Below, piece by piece: positions 1 through 6,783 of a stretch of 7,565 nucleotides of DNA. The position numbers were made by a program, and so were the translations under genes. Source of the stretch: Gammaproteobacteria bacterium (lineage in GTDB: Bacteria > Pseudomonadota > Gammaproteobacteria > Magnimaribacterales > Magnimaribacteraceae). Each line of letters begins with the position of its first letter. Position 1 is the stretch's first letter. Location: NCBI GenBank assembly GCA_012965075.1, contig DTSY01000104.1, forward strand, positions 1 to 7,565, given 5' to 3'. The notes under the pieces are model-generated. The model searched no databases, was not told the origin of the DNA, and saw only the letters and a program-made list of their open reading frames with translations.

Positions 1-17
1 CTCTCTACTGTTAATTC

Positions 18-92
18 TGGCTGGGGTGGCAGGATTCGAACCTGCGAATGGTGGCATCAAAAGCCACTGCCTTACCGCTTGGCCACACCCCA
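18..92 (-). tRNA. tRNA-Gln (anticodon TTG)
   Basis: Complete tRNA-Gln on the minus strand. Read from 92 downwards, the acceptor arm TGGGGTG pairs with CACCCCA. The D arm is GCC/GGC, and the anticodon stem GTGGC/GCCAC encloses the loop TTTTGAT with anticodon TTG (plus-strand 58-60). The T arm GCAGG/CCTGC encloses TTCGAAT. The discriminator base is G, and CCA is encoded at 18-20. The first pair is U1-A72, known as a favourable feature both for GlnRS and for GatCAB amidotransferases. Its 5' end lies 18 bp beyond the ispE stop, so it is probably processed from the lolB-ispE transcript. A tRNA-Gln between ispE and prs is common in Pseudomonas-like gammaproteobacteria. Confidence 0.97.
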
Positions 93-110
93 ACATTTTG
101 GGTGCGTATT

Positions 111-917
111 TTATTCCATTAACTGTCTTAAAGGCGAATCATCTAAACTTTTTACTAAAATTCCTTCAGGAAAGCCCACAAGAGCCTTCTTTGCCTCTTT
201 CTCGGTTTCGAACGATAAAAATAGAGTTGAGCCTGTACCTGAAAGTTTAGGCATTCCTAATTTCTCTAAAGAACCGAAGATATTTTTTATTTCGGGAAAT
301 TTTTCTTTAGCCCAATTAGTAAAGGTATTGTTGGAAGAACCCTTTAAAAATTCTTCTTTTGTTAAAGGGGAATTTTTTGGGATCTTAAAGTCATTGAATG
401 CTACTTTAGTACTAATATTCGTTTTGGGGAAAGCCAATAAGAACCATCGATCAGGTAGAGTTAAATCTTTAAAAATTTCTCCTCTTCCTTCAGCCCAAGT
501 GTTTTTACTATGGATAAAAAAAGGAATATCTGAACCAAGTTCAAGACCAATTTCCATCAACTTATCTTTTTTAAGCTGAGTTCCCCATAGTTTATTTAGA
601 GCTATTAATGTAGTAGCTGCGTTTGAACTTCCACCGCCAAGTCCTTTTTCCATAGGTATTTTTTTGTCCAAGAAGATAGTAACGCCTTGAGATGTTTGGG
701 TTATTTTCTTCAAAAGATGGGCTGCTTTAAGAATTAAATTATCTTTGATAGGAAAGGGGCTCTCAACAAGATCAATTTCTTTATTAGTTAATTTAAATTC
801 AATTTCATCATACAAATCGATCAGTTGGAAAACTGTTCTAAGTTCGTGGAAACCATCTGTTCTTTTTTTTATTACCTCTAAATGGAGATTCAGTTTTGCT
901 GGAGATTTAATTTTCAT
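111..917 (-). CDS. ispE: 4-diphosphocytidyl-2-C-methyl-D-erythritol kinase
   Basis: Cytoplasmic GHMP-family kinase of the MEP isoprenoid pathway. It phosphorylates the 2-hydroxyl of CDP-methylerythritol using ATP. The 268-residue product (E. coli 283) shows all three family signatures: the N-terminal PAKLNLHL at residues 6-13, with K8 and N10 matching the conserved active-site Lys and Asn; the phosphate-binding loop GLGGGSSNA at 92-100, preceded by P88; and the C-terminal SGTGSTLF at 226-233. D130 in GSDIPFF matches the catalytic Asp. The ATG lies 6 bp after the lolB stop with no clear Shine-Dalgarno, suggesting translation coupled to lolB. Downstream lies tRNA-Gln. The lolB-ispE-tRNA-Gln order is the classic gammaproteobacterial one and supports the call. 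Confidence 0.97.
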   Translation of the reverse strand: MKIKSPAKLNLHLEVIKKRTDGFHELRTVFQLIDLYDEIEFKLTNKEIDLVESPFPIKDNLILKAAHLLKKITQTSQGVTIFLDKKIPMEKGLGGGSSNAATTLIALNKLWGTQLKKDKLMEIGLELGSDIPFFIHSKNTWAEGRGEIFKDLTLPDRWFLLAFPKTNISTKVAFNDFKIPKNSPLTKEEFLKGSSNNTFTNWAKEKFPEIKNIFGSLEKLGMPKLSGTGSTLFLSFETEKEAKKALVGFPEGILVKSLDDSPLRQLME

Positions 918-923
918 TAGTCG

Positions 924-1454
924 TTAAATCAGAGTTATTTTTTTTAAAATAAATTCAATCGAAGAATCCCCGTTAACTAAGCGTGTTTTGGTTGGAACCT
1001 CAAATCCAGTAATTTTTTGCGAACCTTCAGGATAATCTATGAACCAAGAATCTATCCTATTTATATCCTTTTTTCCTAATATTATTGAAATAAGCTGACC
1101 AACTTCTAATCTTTGAGGAAAAATCTCATAGGAAAAGCCTTGTTTTTCAGGATTAATTAATTCAGATAGAAAAATTAAGTCTTGATATTGGAAGTTCAAT
1201 TCCTTTTCAGGAAGCAGGTAATTCTTTCCCAAGGTTAGATTTATTAAGTTATTTTGTTTTTTAAGGATAAAGTACCCAGTTTCTTGAATACTGTTTATTT
1301 TGATTTTAAATTTACCCTCTATAGTAAAATCCTTATTTTGATTAATAATCTGAGTAGAAGGGGTAAGTTTAGAGTAAGACACACAGCTCATTAAGACTGA
1401 TGTAATCAGAAATATTACTGGTAGGTTTCTAATCTTTATATTGAGTATAGTCAC
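924..1454 (-). CDS. lolB: Probable outer-membrane lipoprotein receptor LolB (divergent)
   Basis: A 176-residue lipoprotein. The basic and hydrophobic N-terminus (roughly residues 7-22) ends in the lipobox L-M-S-C with C24 as the lipidated cysteine, so signal peptidase II processing is expected. LolB accepts lipoproteins from LolA and inserts them into the outer membrane. The assignment rests mainly on position (directly upstream of ispE and divergent from prfA, as lolB is in gammaproteobacteria), the lipobox and the beta-rich body. The body is poorly conserved: the usual Trp-rich opening and PLG-type loop are not obvious, and the protein is shorter than E. coli LolB (207). The start is GTG at 1454; there is no in-frame ATG before the lipobox and no Shine-Dalgarno. 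Met at -2 of the lipobox is unusual. Another small lipoprotein occupying the lolB slot cannot be excluded. Confidence 0.72.
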   Translation of the reverse strand: MTILNIKIRNLPVIFLITSVLMSCVSYSKLTPSTQIINQNKDFTIEGKFKIKINSIQETGYFILKKQNNLINLTLGKNYLLPEKELNFQYQDLIFLSELINPEKQGFSYEIFPQRLEVGQLISIILGKKDINRIDSWFIDYPEGSQKITGFEVPTKTRLVNGDSSIEFILKKITLI

Positions 1455-1486
1455 TTCAAAATTATCGACGTTTGCGAATTAAATAA
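1455..1486. promoter_or_regulatory. Divergent lolB/prfA intergenic region
   Basis: Only 32 bp separate the GTG of lolB (minus strand) from the ATG of prfA (plus strand), so both transcripts must start here or inside the 5' ends of the opposing genes. The segment is AT-rich. I see no convincing -35/-10 pair at good spacing on either strand and no Shine-Dalgarno for either gene. The assignment as a promoter region is from gene orientation only. In most gammaproteobacteria hemA occupies the right-hand side of this gap. Confidence 0.4.
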
Positions 1487-2572
1487 ATGATTGACAGTAT
1501 TTTAAATAAATTATCAAAAGTTGCAGAACGATTTAGCGAAATAGAAGCATTGTTAAGTCAGCCTGATGTAACACGAGATCAAAAAAGATACATTAGTTTG
1601 ACAAAAGAATATTCAGAGCTTTCTCCGGTTGTTGAAGCTTATACAGAAATTTCATCAATTCAACAAGCAATAAAAGAGGCTTCACAGGTGGCTCAAGATA
1701 AAGATAAAGATATTCAGAAATTAGCCGAATCTGAATTAGAAGATCTTAAAATTAAACTTAATTCCATTGAAGCAGGGTTGAAAAGTCTTTTACTCCCTAA
1801 AGATCCTGATGATTCTAAAAATGTGTTTCTGGAAATACGAGCAGGAACTGGAGGAGATGAAGCTGCTTTGTTTTCTGGTGATCTCTTCAGGATGTATTCA
1901 AGAGTAGCAGAAAGAAGAAACTGGAAGATAGAAGTTATTAGTGTTAGGGAAGGGGATCACGGAGGTTATAAGGAGTTAGTTACTCGAATTGAGGGAAGTG
2001 AAGTGTTTAAACATCTTAAATTCGAAGCTGGGGTGCATAGAGTACAAAGAGTTCCAGAAACCGAGTCTCAAGGAAGAATTCATACTTCGGCTTGTTCAGT
2101 GGCTGTTCTTCCAGAGTTATCAGAATTATCTGAAATTGAAGTGGATAAGAATGATTTACGTATAGATACTTTTAGAGCTTCCGGAGCAGGGGGACAGCAT
2201 GTAAATAAAACTGATTCAGCTGTCAGATTGACCCATATTCCATCAGGCATAGTTGTGGAATGTCAGGACGGACGTTCACAACATAAAAACAAAGAAAAAG
2301 CTTTAACTTTATTAAAAGCCAAATTGTTAGACTCTGAGAAAGAAAAAAAAGAAGCTCAACAAGCTGAAAACAGGAAAGTTATGGTAGGTTCGGGAGATAG
2401 ATCAGCAAAAATTAGAACTTACAATTTTCCTCAGAACAGAATAACTGACCATAGGATTGAAATCTCTATTCATAACTTAGACTCTTTTCTTGATGGAGAT
2501 ATTGAAGAAATGACTTCTGCTTTGCTTGAAGCTAATCAAGCACAAGCATTAGCCAACCTAGAAAAAGACTGA
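1487..2572 (+). CDS. prfA: Peptide chain release factor 1
   Basis: RF1 ends translation at UAA and UAG codons on the ribosome. The product has 361 residues (E. coli 360), so it is full length. The domain with GTGGDEAALF lies near residue 122. The stop-codon recognition tripeptide is P190-E191-T192 in the conserved context RVPETESQGRIHTS; the P-x-T form is that of RF1, not the SPF of RF2. The peptidyl-tRNA hydrolysis motif is G235-G236-Q237 within SGAGGQHVNKTDSAVR, and Q237 is the expected methylation target of the prmC product encoded next door. The ATG is 32 bp from divergent lolB and lacks a Shine-Dalgarno. The gene's own stop is TGA, which RF1 does not read, so RF2 must terminate it. hemA, its usual upstream partner, is absent. 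Confidence 0.98.
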   Translation: MIDSILNKLSKVAERFSEIEALLSQPDVTRDQKRYISLTKEYSELSPVVEAYTEISSIQQAIKEASQVAQDKDKDIQKLAESELEDLKIKLNSIEAGLKSLLLPKDPDDSKNVFLEIRAGTGGDEAALFSGDLFRMYSRVAERRNWKIEVISVREGDHGGYKELVTRIEGSEVFKHLKFEAGVHRVQRVPETESQGRIHTSACSVAVLPELSELSEIEVDKNDLRIDTFRASGAGGQHVNKTDSAVRLTHIPSGIVVECQDGRSQHKNKEKALTLLKAKLLDSEKEKKEAQQAENRKVMVGSGDRSAKIRTYNFPQNRITDHRIEISIHNLDSFLDGDIEEMTSALLEANQAQALANLEKD

Positions 2573-2574
2573 AT

Positions 2575-3408
2575 ATGACCCAAACTGTGCAAGGATTTAT
2601 TAAAAAAACTGTAGCTTTTTCAGAAAGAGGCGAATATATAAAGGCTTTGGACTTAGAATTTATGGCATGCAGTTTACTGGGCATTGAAAGGTCGAAATTA
2701 TTTTCTTCATCTATTACTCTTGAAAAGAAAGATAAAACAAAATTTCTTTCTATGATAAGAAGGAGAAATAAAGGAGAACCACTTGCTTATATTTTGGGTA
2801 CAAAAGGGTTTTGGAATTTAGATATAGAGGTAAATAATAAAGTCCTAGTTCCTAGACCTGAAACTGAGATTATAGTTGAGGATGTTTTATTAAATTTTAA
2901 CCAGAAGTATTTGAATGTCTTAGATCTAGGAACAGGTAGTGGAGCCATAGGTTTATCTTTAAAGAAAGAAAAGAAGGAATGGAATGTGTATTGTTCGGAC
3001 CTTTCTGAAGATGCTCTAGAAGTTACTCAGCTAAATTCATTGAAGCATAATTTAAACATCCATCTAATATGTTGCAACTGGTTGAATGCTTTTAAACCCA
3101 ATAGTTTTGATTTATTAATTAGCAATCCTCCGTATGTTAAAGAAGGTGACATTAGGCTTCATTCTGATGGTTTGAACTTTGAACCGCCTAATGCTCTCAT
3201 TTCAGGTATTACAGGCATGGAACACTTATTTTCTATTGCCTCCTTTTCTAAAAGGCATTTGAAAAAAAGAGGTTATTTATATCTTGAACATTCACCTGAT
3301 CAGGCCAAAGAGCTTAAACTTTTCTTAAAAGAGCTGAATTTTAAAAATATTTCTGAAATATTTGACCTAAATGGAGACAAGAGGGCCATTAAAGCCCAGA
3401 ATTCTTAA
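2575..3408 (+). CDS. prmC: Peptide chain release factor N5-glutamine methyltransferase
   Basis: SAM-dependent methyltransferase that methylates the side-chain amide of the GGQ glutamine in RF1 and RF2, raising termination efficiency. The product has 277 residues, the normal length. The N-terminal helical domain is followed by RRRNKGEPLAYILG (62-75) and VLVPRPETE (90-98), both typical of the family. The SAM-binding loop is DLGTGSG at 117-123, with acidic D142 at the end of the next strand. The catalytic NPPY motif is N184-P185-P186-Y187, which binds the substrate glutamine amide. The gene starts 2 bp after the prfA stop and is surely co-transcribed and probably translationally coupled. The prfA-prmC pair is conserved across bacteria. 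Confidence 0.97.
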   Translation: MTQTVQGFIKKTVAFSERGEYIKALDLEFMACSLLGIERSKLFSSSITLEKKDKTKFLSMIRRRNKGEPLAYILGTKGFWNLDIEVNNKVLVPRPETEIIVEDVLLNFNQKYLNVLDLGTGSGAIGLSLKKEKKEWNVYCSDLSEDALEVTQLNSLKHNLNIHLICCNWLNAFKPNSFDLLISNPPYVKEGDIRLHSDGLNFEPPNALISGITGMEHLFSIASFSKRHLKKRGYLYLEHSPDQAKELKLFLKELNFKNISEIFDLNGDKRAIKAQNS

Positions 3409-3412
3409 ATAG

Positions 3413-3523
3413 ATGAAGGATGAAGAATTCCCTTCTTTTAGTTTGATTGAATTTGATGGGGCAAATAATGAAATTAGAAGGTTCAATTTAAAGAAGGATC
3501 CAGTTTGTAAAATTTGTGGCTAA
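3413..3523 (+). pseudogene. moeB: C-terminal remnant of MoeB/ThiF-type adenylyltransferase
   Basis: A 36-codon frame starting with ATG 4 bp after the prmC stop. Residues 10 to 36 resemble the extreme C-terminus of MoeB/ThiF-family enzymes: a strand of the type FSLIEFDG, then RRFNLKKDPVCKICG with C32 and C35. This matches the family tail pattern R-x-x-x-L-x-(K/R)-D-P-x-C-x-x-C-G, half of the zinc site of MoeB. The whole ATP-binding and catalytic part (about 210 residues) is missing; a TAG stop sits directly before the ATG. moeB follows prmC in Pseudomonas-like genomes, so this is most simply the scar of an internal or 5' deletion. The remaining frame is intact to its stop, so expression as a tiny protein cannot be ruled out. 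No Shine-Dalgarno is present. Confidence 0.72.
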
Positions 3524-3527
3524 TGTA

Positions 3528-4661
3528 ATGTTAAATAAAGGATATATCGAAGGGTTTTATGGAAGACTGATGAGTCTGCAGGATCGAACTCTGATTTTGA
3601 ATAAATTATCAGAGCTTTCTATGGATTTTTATATATATGGCCCTAAAGAAGATCCCTTCCATCGTTCAAGTTGGTCTTCTATTTACCCTGAAGATAAGGC
3701 AGAAGATCTTCAGAAGTTTAAAGAAGTAGGAGAAAAATTAGGAATAAAAACTTATATGGCTCTATCCCCCCTTATTAGCCCAAAAGACAATCTAAAGGAG
3801 GGAATTAAGTCTATCGATAAGAAAATAAAACAATTTAAGGACATAGGCTTTAAATATTTTGCCATATTTTTTGATGACGTAGATTTTGAAAGAAGTGAGA
3901 TATTAGCCAAGACACATTCAGATATTCTGAACTCCGTTTCTGACTCAATTAACCAAGACAATCAGGATTCTCTTATTTTCTGCCCAACTGTTTATTGTAA
4001 TAGGTTTGCAAAAGGAGAATTAAAAGATTCGTCTTATCTTAAAGCACTTTCAAAAGAGGTTCCTGAAACCATACCCATGCTATGGACCGGAAAAGAAGTT
4101 GTTAGTGAGACAATAAACGATGTGGATATCCTCTCCTTAAAACAAGTTATAAAAAACCCCATAATTATATGGGATAACTACTATGCCAATGACTACTGCC
4201 CCAAAAAATTATTTATCGGAGATTACAAAGGAAGAGAATTTTCTGTAAATAATCCTAGGGGAATAGGAATTAATCCTACTGGTCTACCAATAACGGATTC
4301 AATAATTCTTTCTCGGGTTGAGGGTTCAGTTACAACAGGAGAAATTTTAAAAAAATACGGGGTCCCTGATTGCTTCGAAGAGCTTATGCCTTACTTTAAC
4401 GGTCCCTTTGATAAAGTTACAGCATTGGATGATTTAGAGGCTGTAAAAGGACTTATAGAACTATCAGTCCCATTATGTATTGATTGGAAAAGTAACTTAC
4501 AGTTGGAATGGGCGCCTTATCTATGGAATTTCTTCATTGATCTAAATTTTCTTTTAAAGTACCGCAGAGCAGAAGATCAAAAGGTACTTGAAGAGTGGGC
4601 TGCTCACAGATATTCTAGTCCGTTATTAGAAGTCATTTTTGAAAGAAATAAAAATAATTAG
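3528..4661 (+). CDS. GH84-type beta-N-acetylglucosaminidase
   Basis: A 377-residue protein with the GH84 (O-GlcNAcase/NagJ/hyaluronidase-like) TIM-barrel catalytic domain, numbered from ATG 3528. It opens with GYIEGFYG (5-12), then YGPKEDPFHR (37-46), the paired catalytic aspartates D116-D117 in FAIFFDDVDF, FCPTVY (151-156), and WDNYYANDY (215-223), whose N217 and D222 correspond to sugar-contacting residues of the family. By family mechanism it removes beta-linked GlcNAc with help from the substrate acetamide. No signal peptide or membrane segment is seen, so it should be cytoplasmic; the roughly 90 C-terminal residues are helical and unassigned. ATG 3528 is preferred because it lies 4 bp past the moeB-remnant stop and just before the domain; a GTG at 3516 would add 4 residues and overlap the remnant. 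Substrate unknown. Confidence 0.9.
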   Translation: MLNKGYIEGFYGRLMSLQDRTLILNKLSELSMDFYIYGPKEDPFHRSSWSSIYPEDKAEDLQKFKEVGEKLGIKTYMALSPLISPKDNLKEGIKSIDKKIKQFKDIGFKYFAIFFDDVDFERSEILAKTHSDILNSVSDSINQDNQDSLIFCPTVYCNRFAKGELKDSSYLKALSKEVPETIPMLWTGKEVVSETINDVDILSLKQVIKNPIIIWDNYYANDYCPKKLFIGDYKGREFSVNNPRGIGINPTGLPITDSIILSRVEGSVTTGEILKKYGVPDCFEELMPYFNGPFDKVTALDDLEAVKGLIELSVPLCIDWKSNLQLEWAPYLWNFFIDLNFLLKYRRAEDQKVLEEWAAHRYSSPLLEVIFERNKNN

Positions 4662-4667
4662 AAGGAG
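4662..4667 (+). promoter_or_regulatory. Strong Shine-Dalgarno of the acyl-CoA ligase gene
   Basis: AAGGAG, part of a purine run AAGGAGAGGAA, ends 5 bp before ATG 4673. It starts immediately after the TAG of the GH84 gene. It fixes the ligase start at 4673 rather than the in-frame ATG at 4685. It is by far the best ribosome-binding site in the window; most other genes here have none that is recognisable. Confidence 0.88.
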
Positions 4668-4672
4668 AGGAA

Positions 4673-6301
4673 ATGTTAGGAAATATGCAAGAAGGCCAGT
4701 TATTAATATCCGGTTTAATTGAACATGCTGAGACCTATCACAAAGATACAGAAATTGTTTCAAGAAGTGTAGAAGGGCCCATACATAGGTATACGCTCAA
4801 AGATGCTGCAAATCGTTCTAGAAAGTTGGCTAACGCGCTAGGAAAGCTTGATTTACAGCAAGGTGATGTAGTAGGTACTTTGGCTTGGAATACATTTAGG
4901 CACTTTGAATTGTATTTTGGGGTCTCAGGTATAGGTTGTGTAGTAAATACAGTTAACCCAAGACTTTTTCCTGAACAATTAATTTACATTATCAATCATG
5001 CTCAAAATAAATACCTTTTTGTAGATTTAACCTTTGTAGAACTTGTCGAGTCAATTAGTGACTCTCTTGAAAGCGTGAAAGGAATCATAATTCTTACTGA
5101 TAAGGATCATATGCCAGAAACGAAACTTAAAAATGTGATCTGTTATGAAGAGTTAATAGCCGATGAATCCAATGAATATGATTGGCCAGTCTTTGATGAG
5201 AATACAGCTTCCAGTCTTTGTTATACCTCAGGAACAACAGGTAACCCTAAGGGTGTGTTGTATTCTCATAGATCAACCCTTCTGCATACTTGGATTGTTA
5301 GTTCAGGTAATGTTGGGAAGATTTCAAGTTCATCAGTGATTTTGCCGGTGGTTCCTATGTTCCATGTTAATGCTTGGGGTATTCCATATGCTTCAGCCAT
5401 GTTTGGGGCTAAATTAATTTTACCTGGTCCTTTAATGGATGGAGCTTCTATTTACGAACTTATCGACCTAGAAAAACCTGATCTTTTAATGGGAGTTCCT
5501 ACGGTTTGGCTAGGTTTGTTGCAGTATTTAAACGAAACAAACCAGACTCTAGACTCAGTCTCAACTGCTTTAGTAGGGGGCTCAGCTGCTCCAAGGGCAA
5601 TGATTCAAGAATTTGAAGAAAAACATAATGTTTTTCTTATGCATGGGTGGGGCATGACGGAAATGAGTCCTCTGGGAACAGCTACTAGCAGGACAGCAGA
5701 AATGGATAACATGGATATCGAGAGTAGATATGATTTACAAGAGAAACAAGGAAAAGCTTTTTTTGGCGTAGAAATGACTATTGCTGACGATGATGGCAAT
5801 GAGTTGCCTAAAGATGGTGTTGCTTTTGGCCGCTTACTTGTTAAAGGGCCTACTATTGTTGAAAGGTATTTTAAAAGCAATGAGAGCTCTTTGGATAAAA
5901 ACGGATGGTTCGATACAGGGGATGTAGCCAAAATTCATCCTGAAGGATCCATGGAAATTGTTGATAGAAGTAAAGATGTCATTAAGTCGGGGGGGGAATG
6001 GATAAGCTCAATAGACCTGGAAAATGCAGCTGTAGGCCACCCTGCTGTTGCAGAGGCTTGTGTAATTGGAGTATTGCATGAAAAATGGGATGAACGACCT
6101 CTCTTGTTAGTTGTCAAAGTAGAAGGAAAAGATTTATCAAAAGAAGAAATATTGGCCTTTTTAGAAGATAAAGTAGCAAAATGGTGGTTACCAAATGATG
6201 TAATTTTTGTTTCTGAACTACCCCATACTGCCACGGGTAAATTGTTAAAAACAAATTTGAGGGACGAATATAAAGAACATTTAATTAACACAGGAAAATA
6301 A
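4673..6301 (+). CDS. Fatty-acyl-CoA ligase, DmdB/AlkK-like (ANL superfamily)
   Basis: A 542-residue AMP-forming ligase that would activate a carboxylic acid to its CoA thioester through an acyl-adenylate, in the cytoplasm. Motifs: P-loop YTSGTTGNPKG at 184-194; VVPMFHVNAWG near 225-235; HGWGMTEMSP at 324-333, with E330 expected near Mg-ATP; WFDTGDVAKI at 412-421, with ribose-binding D417; hinge region RSKDVIKSGGEW at 432-443; and C-terminal TATGK with catalytic K523. The opening MLGNMQEGQLLISGLIEH and the motif NPRLFPEQLIYIINHA are typical of medium-chain acyl-CoA ligases related to AlkK and to 3-methylmercaptopropionyl-CoA ligase DmdB. The exact substrate cannot be read from sequence. The gene is 11 bp after the GH84 gene and 1 bp before a MaoC hydratase gene, suggesting a joint role in fatty-acid or related acyl-CoA metabolism. 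A G8 run lies inside it at 5989-5996. Confidence 0.92.
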   Translation: MLGNMQEGQLLISGLIEHAETYHKDTEIVSRSVEGPIHRYTLKDAANRSRKLANALGKLDLQQGDVVGTLAWNTFRHFELYFGVSGIGCVVNTVNPRLFPEQLIYIINHAQNKYLFVDLTFVELVESISDSLESVKGIIILTDKDHMPETKLKNVICYEELIADESNEYDWPVFDENTASSLCYTSGTTGNPKGVLYSHRSTLLHTWIVSSGNVGKISSSSVILPVVPMFHVNAWGIPYASAMFGAKLILPGPLMDGASIYELIDLEKPDLLMGVPTVWLGLLQYLNETNQTLDSVSTALVGGSAAPRAMIQEFEEKHNVFLMHGWGMTEMSPLGTATSRTAEMDNMDIESRYDLQEKQGKAFFGVEMTIADDDGNELPKDGVAFGRLLVKGPTIVERYFKSNESSLDKNGWFDTGDVAKIHPEGSMEIVDRSKDVIKSGGEWISSIDLENAAVGHPAVAEACVIGVLHEKWDERPLLLVVKVEGKDLSKEEILAFLEDKVAKWWLPNDVIFVSELPHTATGKLLKTNLRDEYKEHLINTGK

Positions 6302-6302
6302 T

Positions 6303-6758
6303 ATGATAGGACTAGTACCAGCTGAAAAGTTAGTTGATTATGTAGGTCAAGAGATAGGGACTTCAGAGTGGTTTAAAGTGGATCAAGAAAGGATCAATCA
6401 GTTCGCTGATGTAACTTTAGATCATCAGTTTATTCATGTGGATTCGGAAAAAGCTACTCCTCTATTTGGATCCACCATAGCCCACGGATTTTTATCTCTT
6501 TCTTTGGTTCCTCACTTAACTGCCCAGGCTATCTTGGCTCCAGAAAATCTAAAGCATGCATTTAACTACGGGCTAGATAAGGTTAGGTTTATCAATCCAG
6601 TTAATGTAGATTCAAAAATACGAACTCACAGTAAGCTTGTTTCGGTTGATGACAAAGGGGATGGAAGGTATCTAATGAAAACTGAAATTACCATGGAAAT
6701 TGAGGGTGTTGAGAAACCTGCTTACGTAGCTGAGACTCTCACTATGTTTATCACATAA
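6303..6758 (+). CDS. MaoC family (R)-specific enoyl-CoA hydratase
   Basis: A 151-residue single hot-dog-fold protein of the MaoC/NodN type. It would add water to trans-2-enoyl-CoA (or remove it from 3-hydroxyacyl-CoA). The hydratase-2 signature is FADVTLDHQFIHVD (34-47), with D40 and H45 spaced as the catalytic Asp-x4-His pair of PhaJ-type enzymes. It is followed by GSTIAHGFLSLSL (56-68), the conserved AHG segment. Opening and length resemble the Rv0130/NodN group of short MaoC proteins. The ATG lies 1 bp after the ligase stop, with AGGA at 6292-6295 (7 bp spacing), so the pair is surely one transcript. The natural substrate chain length is unknown. Confidence 0.92.
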   Translation: MIGLVPAEKLVDYVGQEIGTSEWFKVDQERINQFADVTLDHQFIHVDSEKATPLFGSTIAHGFLSLSLVPHLTAQAILAPENLKHAFNYGLDKVRFINPVNVDSKIRTHSKLVSVDDKGDGRYLMKTEITMEIEGVEKPAYVAETLTMFIT

Positions 6759-6783
6759 ACCATGTTGAACTTAATCCTTTTTA

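Noticed and set aside
26..579. Two plus-strand open frames of 74 and 166 codons over the tRNA-Gln and ispE
   Set aside because: They are antisense to a complete tRNA and to a clearly identified ispE with all its motifs, and show no family features.
745..927. A 60-codon plus-strand frame
   Set aside because: It lies antisense to the 5' part of ispE and has no recognisable product.
1491..1496. Perfect TTGACA -35 hexamer at the start of prfA
   Set aside because: No -10 box follows at suitable spacing and a promoter there would lie inside prfA pointing downstream.
3516..3518. GTG as start of the GH84 gene
   Set aside because: It would overlap the moeB remnant and has no Shine-Dalgarno at normal spacing; ATG 3528 sits just after the remnant's stop and just before the conserved domain. 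The choice is not certain.
3752..3961. A 69-codon minus-strand frame
   Set aside because: It is a shadow of the GH84 gene, whose frame contains the conserved catalytic motifs.
4685..4687. Second ATG as start of the acyl-CoA ligase
   Set aside because: The strong AAGGAG is placed 5 bp before ATG 4673, and the MLGxMQ opening is conserved in related ligases.
5605..6291. Two minus-strand frames of 108 and 118 codons
   Set aside because: They are antisense to the acyl-CoA ligase, which has all ANL motifs in its own frame; they have no family signature.
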